A stretch of 64,000 bases of DNA from assembly GCF_003173055.1 (NCBI RefSeq), contig NZ_QGLF01000005.1, positions 124,001-188,000 of the forward strand, given 5' to 3'. Shown here piece after piece: positions 34,059-41,883 of the stretch (its first letter is position 1; the number at the start of each line of letters is the position of its first letter). The notes below the pieces were generated by a model that saw nothing but the letters and a program-made list of their open reading frames with translations, did no database searches and was not told the origin of the DNA. Source of the DNA: Zavarzinia compransoris (GTDB lineage Bacteria > Pseudomonadota > Alphaproteobacteria > Zavarziniales > Zavarziniaceae). A program made the translations under genes and the position numbers.

Positions 34059-35015
34059 ATGCTGAAGGGGCGCCTTGGCCTTGAAACCGCTCGGGTGCCT
34101 CATGCCGATCGGCAGGGCCTGCTCTGGCTTGCCCGGGGCAATATCCATGTCGAGGACGGCACGCTGCGATTCCGGGCGGCGGGCGATGACGGCTTGCCGC
34201 CCGGCGATTATGCGATCCCGTTCCAGGCCATCTCTCTCCTGCTCATGGGGCCGGGGACCACGATTTCCCATGATGCCCTGCGCCTCCTGGCGCGCCACGG
34301 CACTGGCCTTGCCGCCATCGGCGAGGGTGGCGTGCGTCTCTATACGGCACCCCCGCTCGGGCCGGACGACAGCCGCCTGGCCCGCCTGCAGGCCGCGGCC
34401 TGGGCCGATACCCGCGAGGGCAGCAAGTCCGCCGCCCAGGCCGCACGGCTTGATGTCGCGCGGCGCCTCTATGCCTGGCGCCTGGGCGAGGTTCTGCCGC
34501 ATCGCGATATCGCCGTGCTTCGGGGCATCGAAGGGGCACGGATGAAAGAGACCTATCGCCTCCTCGCGCAGAAATACGGCATTCGCTGGGAAGGACGGCG
34601 TTACGACCGGTCGAGGCCCGACGCCGCGGATGCCCCCAATCAGGCGATCAACCATGCCGCCAGCGCGGTCGAGGCGGCGGCCGCCATCGCGGTCGCTGCG
34701 ACCGGCACGATCCCCTCGCTCGGCTTCATCCACGAAGACTCAGGCAATGCCTTCATTCTCGATATCGCCGATCTTTATCGCGATAGCCTCGTCCTGCCCG
34801 GCGCCTTCGAGGCGGTCCGTCAGGCCGAGCGCCAGCCGGGCATCAGCCTGGAACGCCACGTCCGCCGCCAGATCACCCGCCGCCTCCAGGCCGACAAGGT
34901 CATTCCCGGCATGATCGACCGCATCAAAGCCCTGTTCGACCCCGCCGCAGGCCGACCGCCGGCGCCACTCCCGGCAGCGGACCGCGGTTCGGAAGAGGAT
35001 GGGGCGCCATGGTGA
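34059..35015 (+). CDS. cas1: Spacer integrase Cas1 (type I-E)
   Basis: A 318-residue metal-dependent integrase that inserts spacers with Cas2. The catalytic acidic residue lies in RGIEGARMKETY (~155), and the His and Asp in SLGFIHEDSGNAFILDIADLY, given in parts: GFIHEDSG (~225) and LDIADLY (~238). A low-complexity Pro/Ala tail ends it. Starts 12 bases after cas6e and overlaps cas2 by 7. Confidence 0.96.
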   Translation: MLKGRLGLETARVPHADRQGLLWLARGNIHVEDGTLRFRAAGDDGLPPGDYAIPFQAISLLLMGPGTTISHDALRLLARHGTGLAAIGEGGVRLYTAPPLGPDDSRLARLQAAAWADTREGSKSAAQAARLDVARRLYAWRLGEVLPHRDIAVLRGIEGARMKETYRLLAQKYGIRWEGRRYDRSRPDAADAPNQAINHAASAVEAAAAIAVAATGTIPSLGFIHEDSGNAFILDIADLYRDSLVLPGAFEAVRQAERQPGISLERHVRRQITRRLQADKVIPGMIDRIKALFDPAAGRPPAPLPAADRGSEEDGAPW

Positions 35016-35314
35016 TCGTCGTCACCCGCGACGTCGCGGACCGCTTCAGGGGTTTCCTCGCCTCGGTGATGATCGAGGTCAGCCCGGGCACCTATGTCTC
35101 GCCCTCGATGACCAAGGGCGTGCGCGAGCGGGTCTGGGCCGTGCTCGACGGCTGGTTCCGGGAAATCGGTGGCGGCGCCATCACCATGTGCTGGCGCGAC
35201 CGCACCCAGCCCGGCCATCTCGGCCTCTCGATCCTCGGCGCCCCGCCTTGCACCCTTCTGGACGCCGACGGTGTCTACCTCGGCTTTCGCCCCCCGGCAT
35301 CAACTGCTCTTTGA
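35009..35314 (+). CDS. cas2: Spacer-integration structural protein Cas2e
   Basis: A 101-residue type I-E Cas2, dimeric centre of the Cas1-Cas2 complex. MVIVVTRDVADRFRGFLAS, EVSPGTYVSPSMTKGVRERVW (parts) and GHLGLSILG match CasE-type Cas2. Its TGA stop (35312-35314) lies within the TTGACA of the array promoter, so the operon abuts the leader directly. Confidence 0.95.
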   Translation: MVIVVTRDVADRFRGFLASVMIEVSPGTYVSPSMTKGVRERVWAVLDGWFREIGGGAITMCWRDRTQPGHLGLSILGAPPCTLLDADGVYLGFRPPASTAL

Positions 35315-35349
35315 CATTGTCAAACGAATTCAGTCTCTTAAATGCAAGA
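35311..35349 (+). promoter_or_regulatory. CRISPR leader and array promoter
   Basis: TTGACA at 35311-35316 is a perfect -35 overlapping the cas2 stop; AT-rich TCTTAAAT (35336-35343) is the best -10, at a longer-than-usual spacing. Only 35 bases separate cas2 from the first repeat, so any IHF or leader motif needed for integration must lie inside cas2. Confidence 0.55.
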
Positions 35350-36415
35350 GGCTCCCCCGCATACGCGGGGATGGACCCTGTTCGTGCCCGGCCGGTCCGG
35401 CACGATCGTTGGCTCCCCCGCATACGCGGGGATGGACCCCCCCCGTCGCGGGGGAAGCCGCACGGCATCCTGGCTCCCCCGCATACGCGGGGATGGACCC
35501 GGCGAGGAGACAATCGCCAGGATCGCCCGAGAGGCTCCCCCGCATACGCGGGGATGGACCCGAGATGGCGCAGGCTGTGGCTGCGGCGATCGTGGCTCCC
35601 CCGCATACGCGGGGATGGACCCCCCGCGCATGACCGCGACCGAGGCCCTGATCCGGCTCCCCCGCATACGCGGGGATGGACCCTACGGCGGGGTGGACGA
35701 CATGGGCCGCCCGCTGGCTCCCCCGCATACGCGGGGATGGACCCCGCTGGGTCTATCCCAACACCTTCGACTGGGCGGCTCCCCCGCATACGCGGGGATG
35801 GACCTTCTCCCACCCCATGGACGGGCTGCAATACGCCGGCTCCCCCGCATACGCGGGGATGGACCCGGCGTCCGGGTGTCCTTCCCCTACCTTTCAGGGG
35901 GCTCCCCCGCATACGCGGGGATGGACCCCCCAGGCGGGCAGCGCTGACGCAGGGGCGACAGGCTCCCCCGCATACGCGGGGATGGACCGCTACCCCGGCG
36001 GCGTCCGGCGGCTGACCCCGCGGCTCCCCCGCATACGCGGGGATGGACCCTGCGCTGACTATGGGGACGCGACCACCCGGAAGGCTCCCCCGCATACGCG
36101 GGGATGGACCTGTCAAGGCGGTGCCGCAGACGGCCTTTGGCATGGCTCCCCCGCATACGCGGGGATGGACCCCGGCGGGTGGAATACCGAGGTTAAGGCG
36201 GCCGGGCTCCCCCGCATACGCGGGGATGGACCGTTGTAGCCGGCGTTTCGGGCATCCGCGTCGGGGGCTCCCCCGCATACGTGGGGATGGACCCATGGCG
36301 CGCATCGGAAAACGCCTACCCCGCGAGGCTCCCCCGCATACGCGTGGATGGACCCTGATTGCCCCCGACATGCAGGCGCAGCAGCGGGGCTCCCCCGCAT
36401 ACGCGGGGATGGACC

Positions 36416-36731
36416 CGAGGCGAACGACAAGTCCTTGCGCGGGGCGAGGTCACCCAGCCGGTCGGTCAGCACCGGGATGTCGTCGTCGAAGTTGACACCG
36501 GCCAGGAGCTTCCCCACATTGACGGTGGAGGCCGGTGCCGGGCCGGGATGTTCCACTGCGGCGCCCGCGGCGTCGGATGTCACCCCATTAGTGGCGGCGC
36601 CGGCCTCTTCCACTTCCGTCAGTCGATGATCATAGATGCGCCGCCCGGTCCGGGCCTCCTTGACCGTGAGCTTGACCCGCCACAGCCGGCCGTCGAAATG
36701 CAGCGGGGCATAGAGACGGTGCATGGCCAGG
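36416..36731 (-). other. 316-nt oversized insert between repeats (phage gene fragment)
   Basis: Lies between perfect repeats 18 and 19. On the minus strand it encodes an uninterrupted piece: HRLYAPLHFDGRLWRVKLTV, then DHRLTEVEEAG, then STVNVGKLLAGVNFDDDIPV. This pattern is typical of C-terminal domains of large polyvalent phage proteins. It has no terminal inverted repeats, no duplication and no internal CRISPR repeat. It is homologous to the second insert in inverted orientation. Confidence 0.8.
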
Positions 36732-37063
36732 GGCTCCCCCGCATACGCGGGGATGGACCCCTGCCCCGGGCGAAAGCGCTGGCCGAAATGTGGCTCCCCC
36801 GCATACGCGGGGATGGACCCCGGGCCGCACTGGGGATGTCACCCCTGGCCGCGGCTCCCCCGCATACGCGGGGATGGACCCACGCGGGATGTGACGATCT
36901 TGGCCTCGGGGCGGGCTCCCCCGCATACGCGGGGATGGACCTCGATCAAGCTGACCATCCGCCCCAGTGTTGGGGGCTCCCCCGCATACGCGGGGATGGA
37001 CCCACGTCGGCACCGCGCCCCTTGTGGCCCCTCGCGGCTCCCCCGCATACGCGGGGATGGACC

Positions 37064-37244
37064 CTGACGGTCAAGGAAACCGTGGCCGGCCGCCGGCTGT
37101 GCGATCATCGTTTGACGGAAATGGAAGAGGCCGGCGCAGTCACTAAAGAGGGGGTTGCGACCACCGCGGATGGCGCCGCCCGTCTCGGCCCGGCACCGGC
37201 CTCCACCGTCAATGTGGGGAAGCTCCTGGCCGGTGTCAACTTCG
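37064..37244 (+). other. 181-nt oversized insert between repeats (phage gene fragment)
   Basis: Lies between repeats 24 and 25. On the plus strand it encodes LTVKETVAGRRLCDHRLTEM, then STVNVGKLLAGVNF, a diverged homologue of the middle of the first insert. Its two ends (about 32 bases each) could be two spacers taken from one gene, with the gene sequence between them. Confidence 0.8.
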
Positions 37245-37477
37245 GGCTCCCCCGCATACGCGGGGATGGTCCTCTTGAACATCAGCATAAGCAACACGAC
37301 ACGTTGGCTCCCCCGCATCCGCGGGGATTCGCTCTTTGCCTCTGCCGGCATTTGCCGCGCAGCCGATGAGGTTTTCTCGCGGCGGGCATATTTTGCTGCT
37401 TTGCTGCCGGGAGAGGGGCTCTGATCCGGGGGCCGCGCGGGACTCCTTGGTCAGGCCGGCTCTTCGGGGAAGCGGTA

Positions 37478-38113
37478 TCAGTCGCCGCCGGCCGCCGCCA
37501 GTTGCCGGAGGTGGTGCCAGATGTCGTCGAAGACGCGGTCGGTGTAGTGGTCGGGCGGGGGCGGTTCGGCGGCCGATGTGCGCCAGGCTTCGGAGCCGAG
37601 CCGCAGGGCGCCCACCGCGATCATGGCGAGCAGGGCCGGTTCGCCGACGAGGGCGGCCCCGCCGTCGGGCGGGGGCGCGGTCCGGGCCGCCAGGGCTTCG
37701 GCCAGCCTCGCCTCGAGCCGGGCGTATTTGAGATGCATCCGGGCCCGGAGGGAGGGCGTGTCGCGCACCAGCGCGTCCAGGTCGATTCCTTCGGGGCTGG
37801 CCGAGTCCCGGATCGCTGCCGACATCGCCGCATGGGCCGTGCGGGCCAGCGGCTCGCCCGGCGGGCGCGCGGCGATCCGGGCCACCAGCAGGTCGCCGAA
37901 CCCGTCCTGCCAGGCCGTGACCACATCCTCCTTGCTGGGGAAATAATCGAAGAAGCTGCGCTTGGAGATGTCGGCCCGCTCGGCGATCTCGTCGACCGTG
38001 GTGCCGTCGAACCCTTTGGCCAGGAAGAGTGCGCGCGCCGCCGTCAGGATGCGCGCCCGCGTCTCCTGGCGCTTGCGCTCCCTTCGGCCCATGGTCGGTT
38101 CGTCGGCCTGCAT
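37478..38113 (-). CDS. TetR/AcrR-family transcriptional regulator
   Basis: A 211-residue repressor. Residues ~12-60 form the TetR helix-turn-helix: RARILTAARALFLAKGFDGT, TVDEIAERADISKRSFFDYF, PSKEDVV. The C-terminal ligand-binding half is unassigned. I use the ATG at 38113; an in-frame GTG at 38122 is possible. It is divergent from the reductase at 38209, with a palindromic operator in between, so it probably controls that gene and itself. Confidence 0.85.
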   Translation of the reverse strand: MQADEPTMGRRERKRQETRARILTAARALFLAKGFDGTTVDEIAERADISKRSFFDYFPSKEDVVTAWQDGFGDLLVARIAARPPGEPLARTAHAAMSAAIRDSASPEGIDLDALVRDTPSLRARMHLKYARLEARLAEALAARTAPPPDGGAALVGEPALLAMIAVGALRLGSEAWRTSAAEPPPPDHYTDRVFDDIWHHLRQLAAAGGD

Positions 38114-38126
38114 TTTATTCACTTAT

Positions 38127-38138
38127 TGCAAATTTGCA
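38127..38138. promoter_or_regulatory. Palindromic operator between tetR-type gene and reductase
   Basis: TGCAAATTTGCA is a perfect 12-bp palindrome, 13 bases upstream of the regulator's ATG and in the shared 95-base intergenic region. A related half site, TGATGCAAT, follows at 38141-38149. A typical TetR operator position. Confidence 0.6.
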
Positions 38139-38208
38139 TTTGATGCAATATTAAGAGGGGGCCCTGCCCGCAACCGCCGGCAGGGCTTGCGGAAGAAAGT
38201 TGTCTATC

Positions 38209-39246
38209 ATGTCCTCAGCGATGGCAAAGGGCGATCTGTGCCTGGTGACCGGCGTTTCCGGCTATCTCGGGTCGCGGCTGGCCAGGGATCTGCTGGAGCG
38301 CGGGTTCCGCGTGCGGGGCACCGTGCGCCGGCTCGACGATGCGGAGAGGAACCGGGTCCTTTGCGGGATCCTGCCCGGGATCGAGCTGGCCGCGGCCGAC
38401 CTGCGGGCCCCGGGCGGCTGGGCTGCGGCCATGGCCGGGGTCGATTGGGTGTTCCATGTCGCCAGCCCCCAGGCCGTCCCGACCGAGACCGACAGGACGG
38501 GCGGCGCCCTGTCCGGGACCGAATTCGTCCTGGCTGCCGCCTTCGCCGCCGGCACGGTGAAAAAGATCGTGGTCACCAGTTCCGAGGCCGCCATCGCCTA
38601 TGGCTATCCCCGCAGCCGCCGGCATTTCACCGAGGACGACTGGACGGACCTGAGCGGCGCCGCCGGCCGGTTCGACTATTTCCGCTCGAAAACCCTGGCG
38701 GAACGGCTGGCCTGGGACATGGCGCGCGATCCGCTGCGCAATCCCCGGGGTGTTCCGCTGGCCACGGTCTGCCCCGGCTTCATCATCGGTCCGTCGCTCG
38801 TGCCCTGGGCGCGCTACAGCCTGCAGACGATCAAGGACATGATCGACCGCAAGCCGCCTTTCTCCATCGACATGACGGGCCATTCGGTCGACGTCCGCGA
38901 TTGCGCCGCCATGCATATCGCGGTCATGGACGATGCCGCGACCGACGGCCGGCGGCATTTCTGCTTCGGCATGGTCGGCAAGGTGGTGGAGACGCCGCGC
39001 ATCATCCGCGCCCTCTATGGCCGGCGGGGCCTGAACCCCGGCACCTTCGTGCTGCCGACCTGGGTGCTGTTCCTGCTGAAGCCGTTCGTCGCCGATATCG
39101 GCGTCCTTTACGGCAAGCTCGGCCATGCCAACGTCTATGAGACGAAATGGCCCGGCGTCTACGCCTACCGCCATACCGACCCGCGCGCGAGTATCCGCGA
39201 CACGATCGAGAGCATGGCCGCCCACGGCTGGATCACGCTGCGATGA
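38209..39246 (+). CDS. NAD(P)-dependent extended short-chain dehydrogenase / epimerase-like reductase
   Basis: A 345-residue protein of the atypical/extended SDR group (dihydroflavonol-reductase-like). The Rossmann motif TGVSGYLGSRLARDLL lies at ~15-30, a Ser before the active site at TSSEA, and the catalytic Tyr-x-x-x-Lys is YFRSK (~160). ATG 38209 has GGAAGAAAG about 10 bases before it. The substrate is unknown. Likely regulated by the divergent TetR-type protein. Confidence 0.82.
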   Translation: MSSAMAKGDLCLVTGVSGYLGSRLARDLLERGFRVRGTVRRLDDAERNRVLCGILPGIELAAADLRAPGGWAAAMAGVDWVFHVASPQAVPTETDRTGGALSGTEFVLAAAFAAGTVKKIVVTSSEAAIAYGYPRSRRHFTEDDWTDLSGAAGRFDYFRSKTLAERLAWDMARDPLRNPRGVPLATVCPGFIIGPSLVPWARYSLQTIKDMIDRKPPFSIDMTGHSVDVRDCAAMHIAVMDDAATDGRRHFCFGMVGKVVETPRIIRALYGRRGLNPGTFVLPTWVLFLLKPFVADIGVLYGKLGHANVYETKWPGVYAYRHTDPRASIRDTIESMAAHGWITLR

Positions 39247-39480
39247 TCGAAGGCCGCCCCGACGGGAAAAATTCGCCGCGCCCTTGACGTCGCGTCGCCG
39301 CCGTTTCCGCGTCATGCAACCTGAATCCGCCTCATCTTCGTAGAAAACTACACTTGACGGTCGGCGTTAATCCTTTGGAAGGTGTGACAAGGTGACGCTG
39401 GCGTCAGGCCGCCGCAGGCGGGCGTCGAGTCACGGATCGCCCTGCCGTCGCAGGGCGGGTTGAGGAGAACGGGTAGGATC

Positions 39481-40575
39481 ATGAGTCTCGCGTTCAACCT
39501 TCAGCGCCTGATGCGCAACACCATCGCCGCCATGTCGGCGCCGCTGCTCACCACCATGGCGGCCCTGTCGCCGGCGATCATCGAGGGCAAGCGCCTGAAC
39601 CCGCAGCTTCAGGCCTTCGCCGCCGTGCAGCGCCGGCTGTTCCCGCTGCACCGCGTCCAGCTTCAGCAGGCCCGTGCCGCCTATCGCCTGGCGATGAAAT
39701 CCTTCGCCGTCGCCGCCCGCCCCATGGCCCTGGTCGAGGATCTGTCGATCCCGGGCGAACTGGGGCCGGTGCCGGCCCGGCTCTATGTGCCGCGCGGCCT
39801 CAGCCTGCCGATGCCGGTGACGGTCTATTTCCACGGCGGCGGCTTCGTCCTCGGCGATGTCGAGGGCTATGACAGCACCTGCCGCCATATCGCCGCGCGC
39901 GGCAAGACGGCGGTGATCTCGGTCGATTACCGCCTGGCCCCGGAACACCCGATGCCGGCGGCGGTGATCGATGCCGGCGCCGTCTGGCGCTGGCTGATCG
40001 AGACCGGGCCGAAGCTCGGCATCGATCCGGACCGCATGGCGGTGGCCGGGGATTCCGCCGGCGGCCTGCTCTCGGCCATGGTGTGCCTGATGGCGCGGGA
40101 TGCTGGCATCCGCATGCCCTGCCACCAGCTGCTGATCTATCCGGCGACGGACGGGCGCATGAACACCCGTTCCGCCGAACTCTACAGCCGCGGCTTCATC
40201 CTGGAGAAGCAGTTGACCGACTGGTTCCGGGCGCTGGCCGGCGGCGGCCTGACCGACGAGGAATTGTCCCGCGTCATGCCGATCCATGCCGACAGTTTCG
40301 AGGGCCTGCCGCCGGCGACCGTGGTCGTCGCCGGCTTCGATCCGCTCTACGACGAGGGTGTCGCCTATGCCGGGCTTCTGGCCGAGGCGGGCGTTCCGGT
40401 GCAGGTGCAGGACCATCCCGACATGCTGCACGGCTTCATCACCTTCACCGGCGCCATCCCGCGCGCCCGGCAGGCCCTGAACCAGGCGATCGATTCGCTG
40501 CGCCGCGGGTTGGCGCCGCGCCTGGACCGCGGGCGGGCGCGGCCGAAATCGATGCTGCTGCCGGAAAGCATGTAG
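39481..40575 (+). CDS. Alpha/beta hydrolase, hormone-sensitive-lipase (esterase) family
   Basis: A 364-residue esterase. The oxyanion-hole motif HGGG is in VYFHGGGFVLG (~117-125), the nucleophile is Ser in GDSAGG (~185), and the acid and base appear in GFDPLYDEG and HGF (MLHGFITF). An N-terminal ~75-residue cap region is helical. DYRLAPEHPMPAA is the classic HSL segment. ATG 39481 is preceded by GAGGAGAACGGGTAGG. Substrate unknown; short acyl esters are likely. Confidence 0.88.
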   Translation: MSLAFNLQRLMRNTIAAMSAPLLTTMAALSPAIIEGKRLNPQLQAFAAVQRRLFPLHRVQLQQARAAYRLAMKSFAVAARPMALVEDLSIPGELGPVPARLYVPRGLSLPMPVTVYFHGGGFVLGDVEGYDSTCRHIAARGKTAVISVDYRLAPEHPMPAAVIDAGAVWRWLIETGPKLGIDPDRMAVAGDSAGGLLSAMVCLMARDAGIRMPCHQLLIYPATDGRMNTRSAELYSRGFILEKQLTDWFRALAGGGLTDEELSRVMPIHADSFEGLPPATVVVAGFDPLYDEGVAYAGLLAEAGVPVQVQDHPDMLHGFITFTGAIPRARQALNQAIDSLRRGLAPRLDRGRARPKSMLLPESM

Positions 40576-40678
40576 GCCCCCTCCCACCTGTGGCGCAGGT
40601 CCCCTGTGGCGCAGGTCATTGCCTAATGCCGCCGGGGCCGCCATGCTTCGGCCCCGGCAGCGCAGGCAGCAGAGAGCG

Positions 40679-41812
40679 ATGGATCAGGAAAACACCCTCC
40701 CGCCCGAGAGCCTTCTCGGCAATACCTATCGCATCGAAGCGCTGATCGCCCGGGGCGGCATGGGCGAGGTCTACCGGGCCCGGAACGAGACGCTGGGCAC
40801 GCTGCACGCGATCAAGATCATCCGGGCCGAACTGGCCGGCTCGTCGACCATCGTCGAGCTGTTCCGGCGCGAGGCGATGGCGCTGCGCCAGCTCCGCTCC
40901 GATGCGATCGTCGCCTATGACGGCATTTTCCGCGACGAGCGCGGCCGCACCTATCTGGTGATGGAATATGTCGACGGGCCGTCGCTGGCCCGCCTGATCG
41001 GCGTCCGGCCCCTGCCGGTCGAGGATGTCCGGCGCATGGCGATCAATGTCGCCGCCGGGCTGGAGATCGCCCACGACAAGGGCGTGCTGCACCGCGACCT
41101 CTCGCCCGACAATATCATCTTCGAGGGGGGCGACATGATGCACCCCAAGATCATCGATTTCGGCATCGCCCGGGTCGACGGCGCGGGCGAGGGCACGCTG
41201 CTCGGCGGCCAGGTGGCGGGCAAGATTTCCTTCATCGCGCCGGAGCAACTGGGGCTTTACGATGGCAAGGTCGATGCCCGTTCGGACATCTACAGCCTCG
41301 GCCTCGTCATGGCGGCGGCCCTGCTCGGCCGCAAGCTCGACATGGGGCGCAATATCGAGACGGCGCTGGCGGCGCGCCGCCAGGTGCCCGATCTCTCGGC
41401 CCTGCCCGAGGCGCTGCGCCCGGTCATCGCCGCCATGCTGCAACCCGATCCGGCCAAACGCCCGGCCAGCATGTCGGATGTCATCCTCCGCCTCTATACG
41501 CCGGGCTCCCTGCGCAGCAGCCTGCCGCCGGCCCCCGCCATCGACGTGCCGGCCCCGGCCGCCCCGCGCAGGCCGAAGGGGCTGGACCGCAAGCGCCTGC
41601 TGATCTGGGCGGGCGGCGCCCTCCTGCTCGCGGCGGCCACCTTCGGCGCCCTGCTGGCCCTGCGCCCGCCGACCCCGGGGGCGGAGGCCCCGGCCGCCGT
41701 TCCCGCCGCTGCCGCGCCGGCCCCGGCTGCGGCGCCGGCCGCGCCATCCCCCGCGGCCCCGACCCCGGAGGCGCCGGGCGGTTTCCTGGGCGATCGGGCG
41801 AAGACGCGGTAA
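40679..41812 (+). CDS. Membrane-anchored Ser/Thr protein kinase (Hanks type)
   Basis: A 377-residue protein. The cytoplasmic kinase domain (~18-270) has the Gly-rich loop ARGGMGEVYRA, catalytic Lys in HAIKII, HRDLSPDN and DFG (IIDFGIA), then APEQ. After a Pro/Ala linker a single membrane helix (LLIWAGGALLLAAATFGALL, ~310-330) is followed by an Ala/Pro-rich extracytoplasmic tail of about 45 residues. The overall plan is of bacterial PknB-type kinases but without PASTA repeats. No partner phosphatase is nearby. Confidence 0.9.
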   Translation: MDQENTLPPESLLGNTYRIEALIARGGMGEVYRARNETLGTLHAIKIIRAELAGSSTIVELFRREAMALRQLRSDAIVAYDGIFRDERGRTYLVMEYVDGPSLARLIGVRPLPVEDVRRMAINVAAGLEIAHDKGVLHRDLSPDNIIFEGGDMMHPKIIDFGIARVDGAGEGTLLGGQVAGKISFIAPEQLGLYDGKVDARSDIYSLGLVMAAALLGRKLDMGRNIETALAARRQVPDLSALPEALRPVIAAMLQPDPAKRPASMSDVILRLYTPGSLRSSLPPAPAIDVPAPAAPRRPKGLDRKRLLIWAGGALLLAAATFGALLALRPPTPGAEAPAAVPAAAAPAPAAAPAAPSPAAPTPEAPGGFLGDRAKTR

Positions 41813-41883
41813 GGCGGGCCGGCCGCACTTGAACCGGCCGGGCGCTGCCGCTAGTGTCCCGCCACCCAGAGACAGGACCGGCC

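Larger units (their letters stand above)
35350..37333 (+). CRISPR. Type I-E CRISPR array, 26 repeats
   Basis: Repeat of 28 bases beginning GGCTCCCCCG and ending GGGGATGGACC, with a CCCCGC/GCGGGG hairpin; a 29th base is C in 19 of 25 cases, as expected if it comes from the PAM. Period is 61 bases (33-base spacers) with two deviations: one 34-base and one 32-base spacer. Variants: 36266 and 36327 have single changes, 37245 one change, and the last (37306) is degenerate over its final 6 bases and marks the distal end. Two intervals (36416-36731 and 37064-37244) are far longer than a spacer. Orientation follows the leader at 35311. Spacers resemble phage coding sequence. Confidence 0.97.

Noticed and set aside
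35181-36371. Long open frames on both strands through the CRISPR array
   Set aside because: They are the repeat read in frame (recurring Pro-Arg-Ile-Arg-Gly-Asp-Gly or Pro-Ser-Pro-Arg-Met-Arg-Gly) because the 61-base period keeps cycling the frames. No ribosome sites or domains.
36416-36731. Insertion sequence or MITE in the array
   Set aside because: No transposase, terminal inverted repeats or target duplication; junctions are exactly at repeat borders.
39247-39480. Possible small gene or RNA between the reductase and the esterase
   Set aside because: No ribosome site with an open frame and no strong hairpin or terminator seen; left as plain intergenic sequence.
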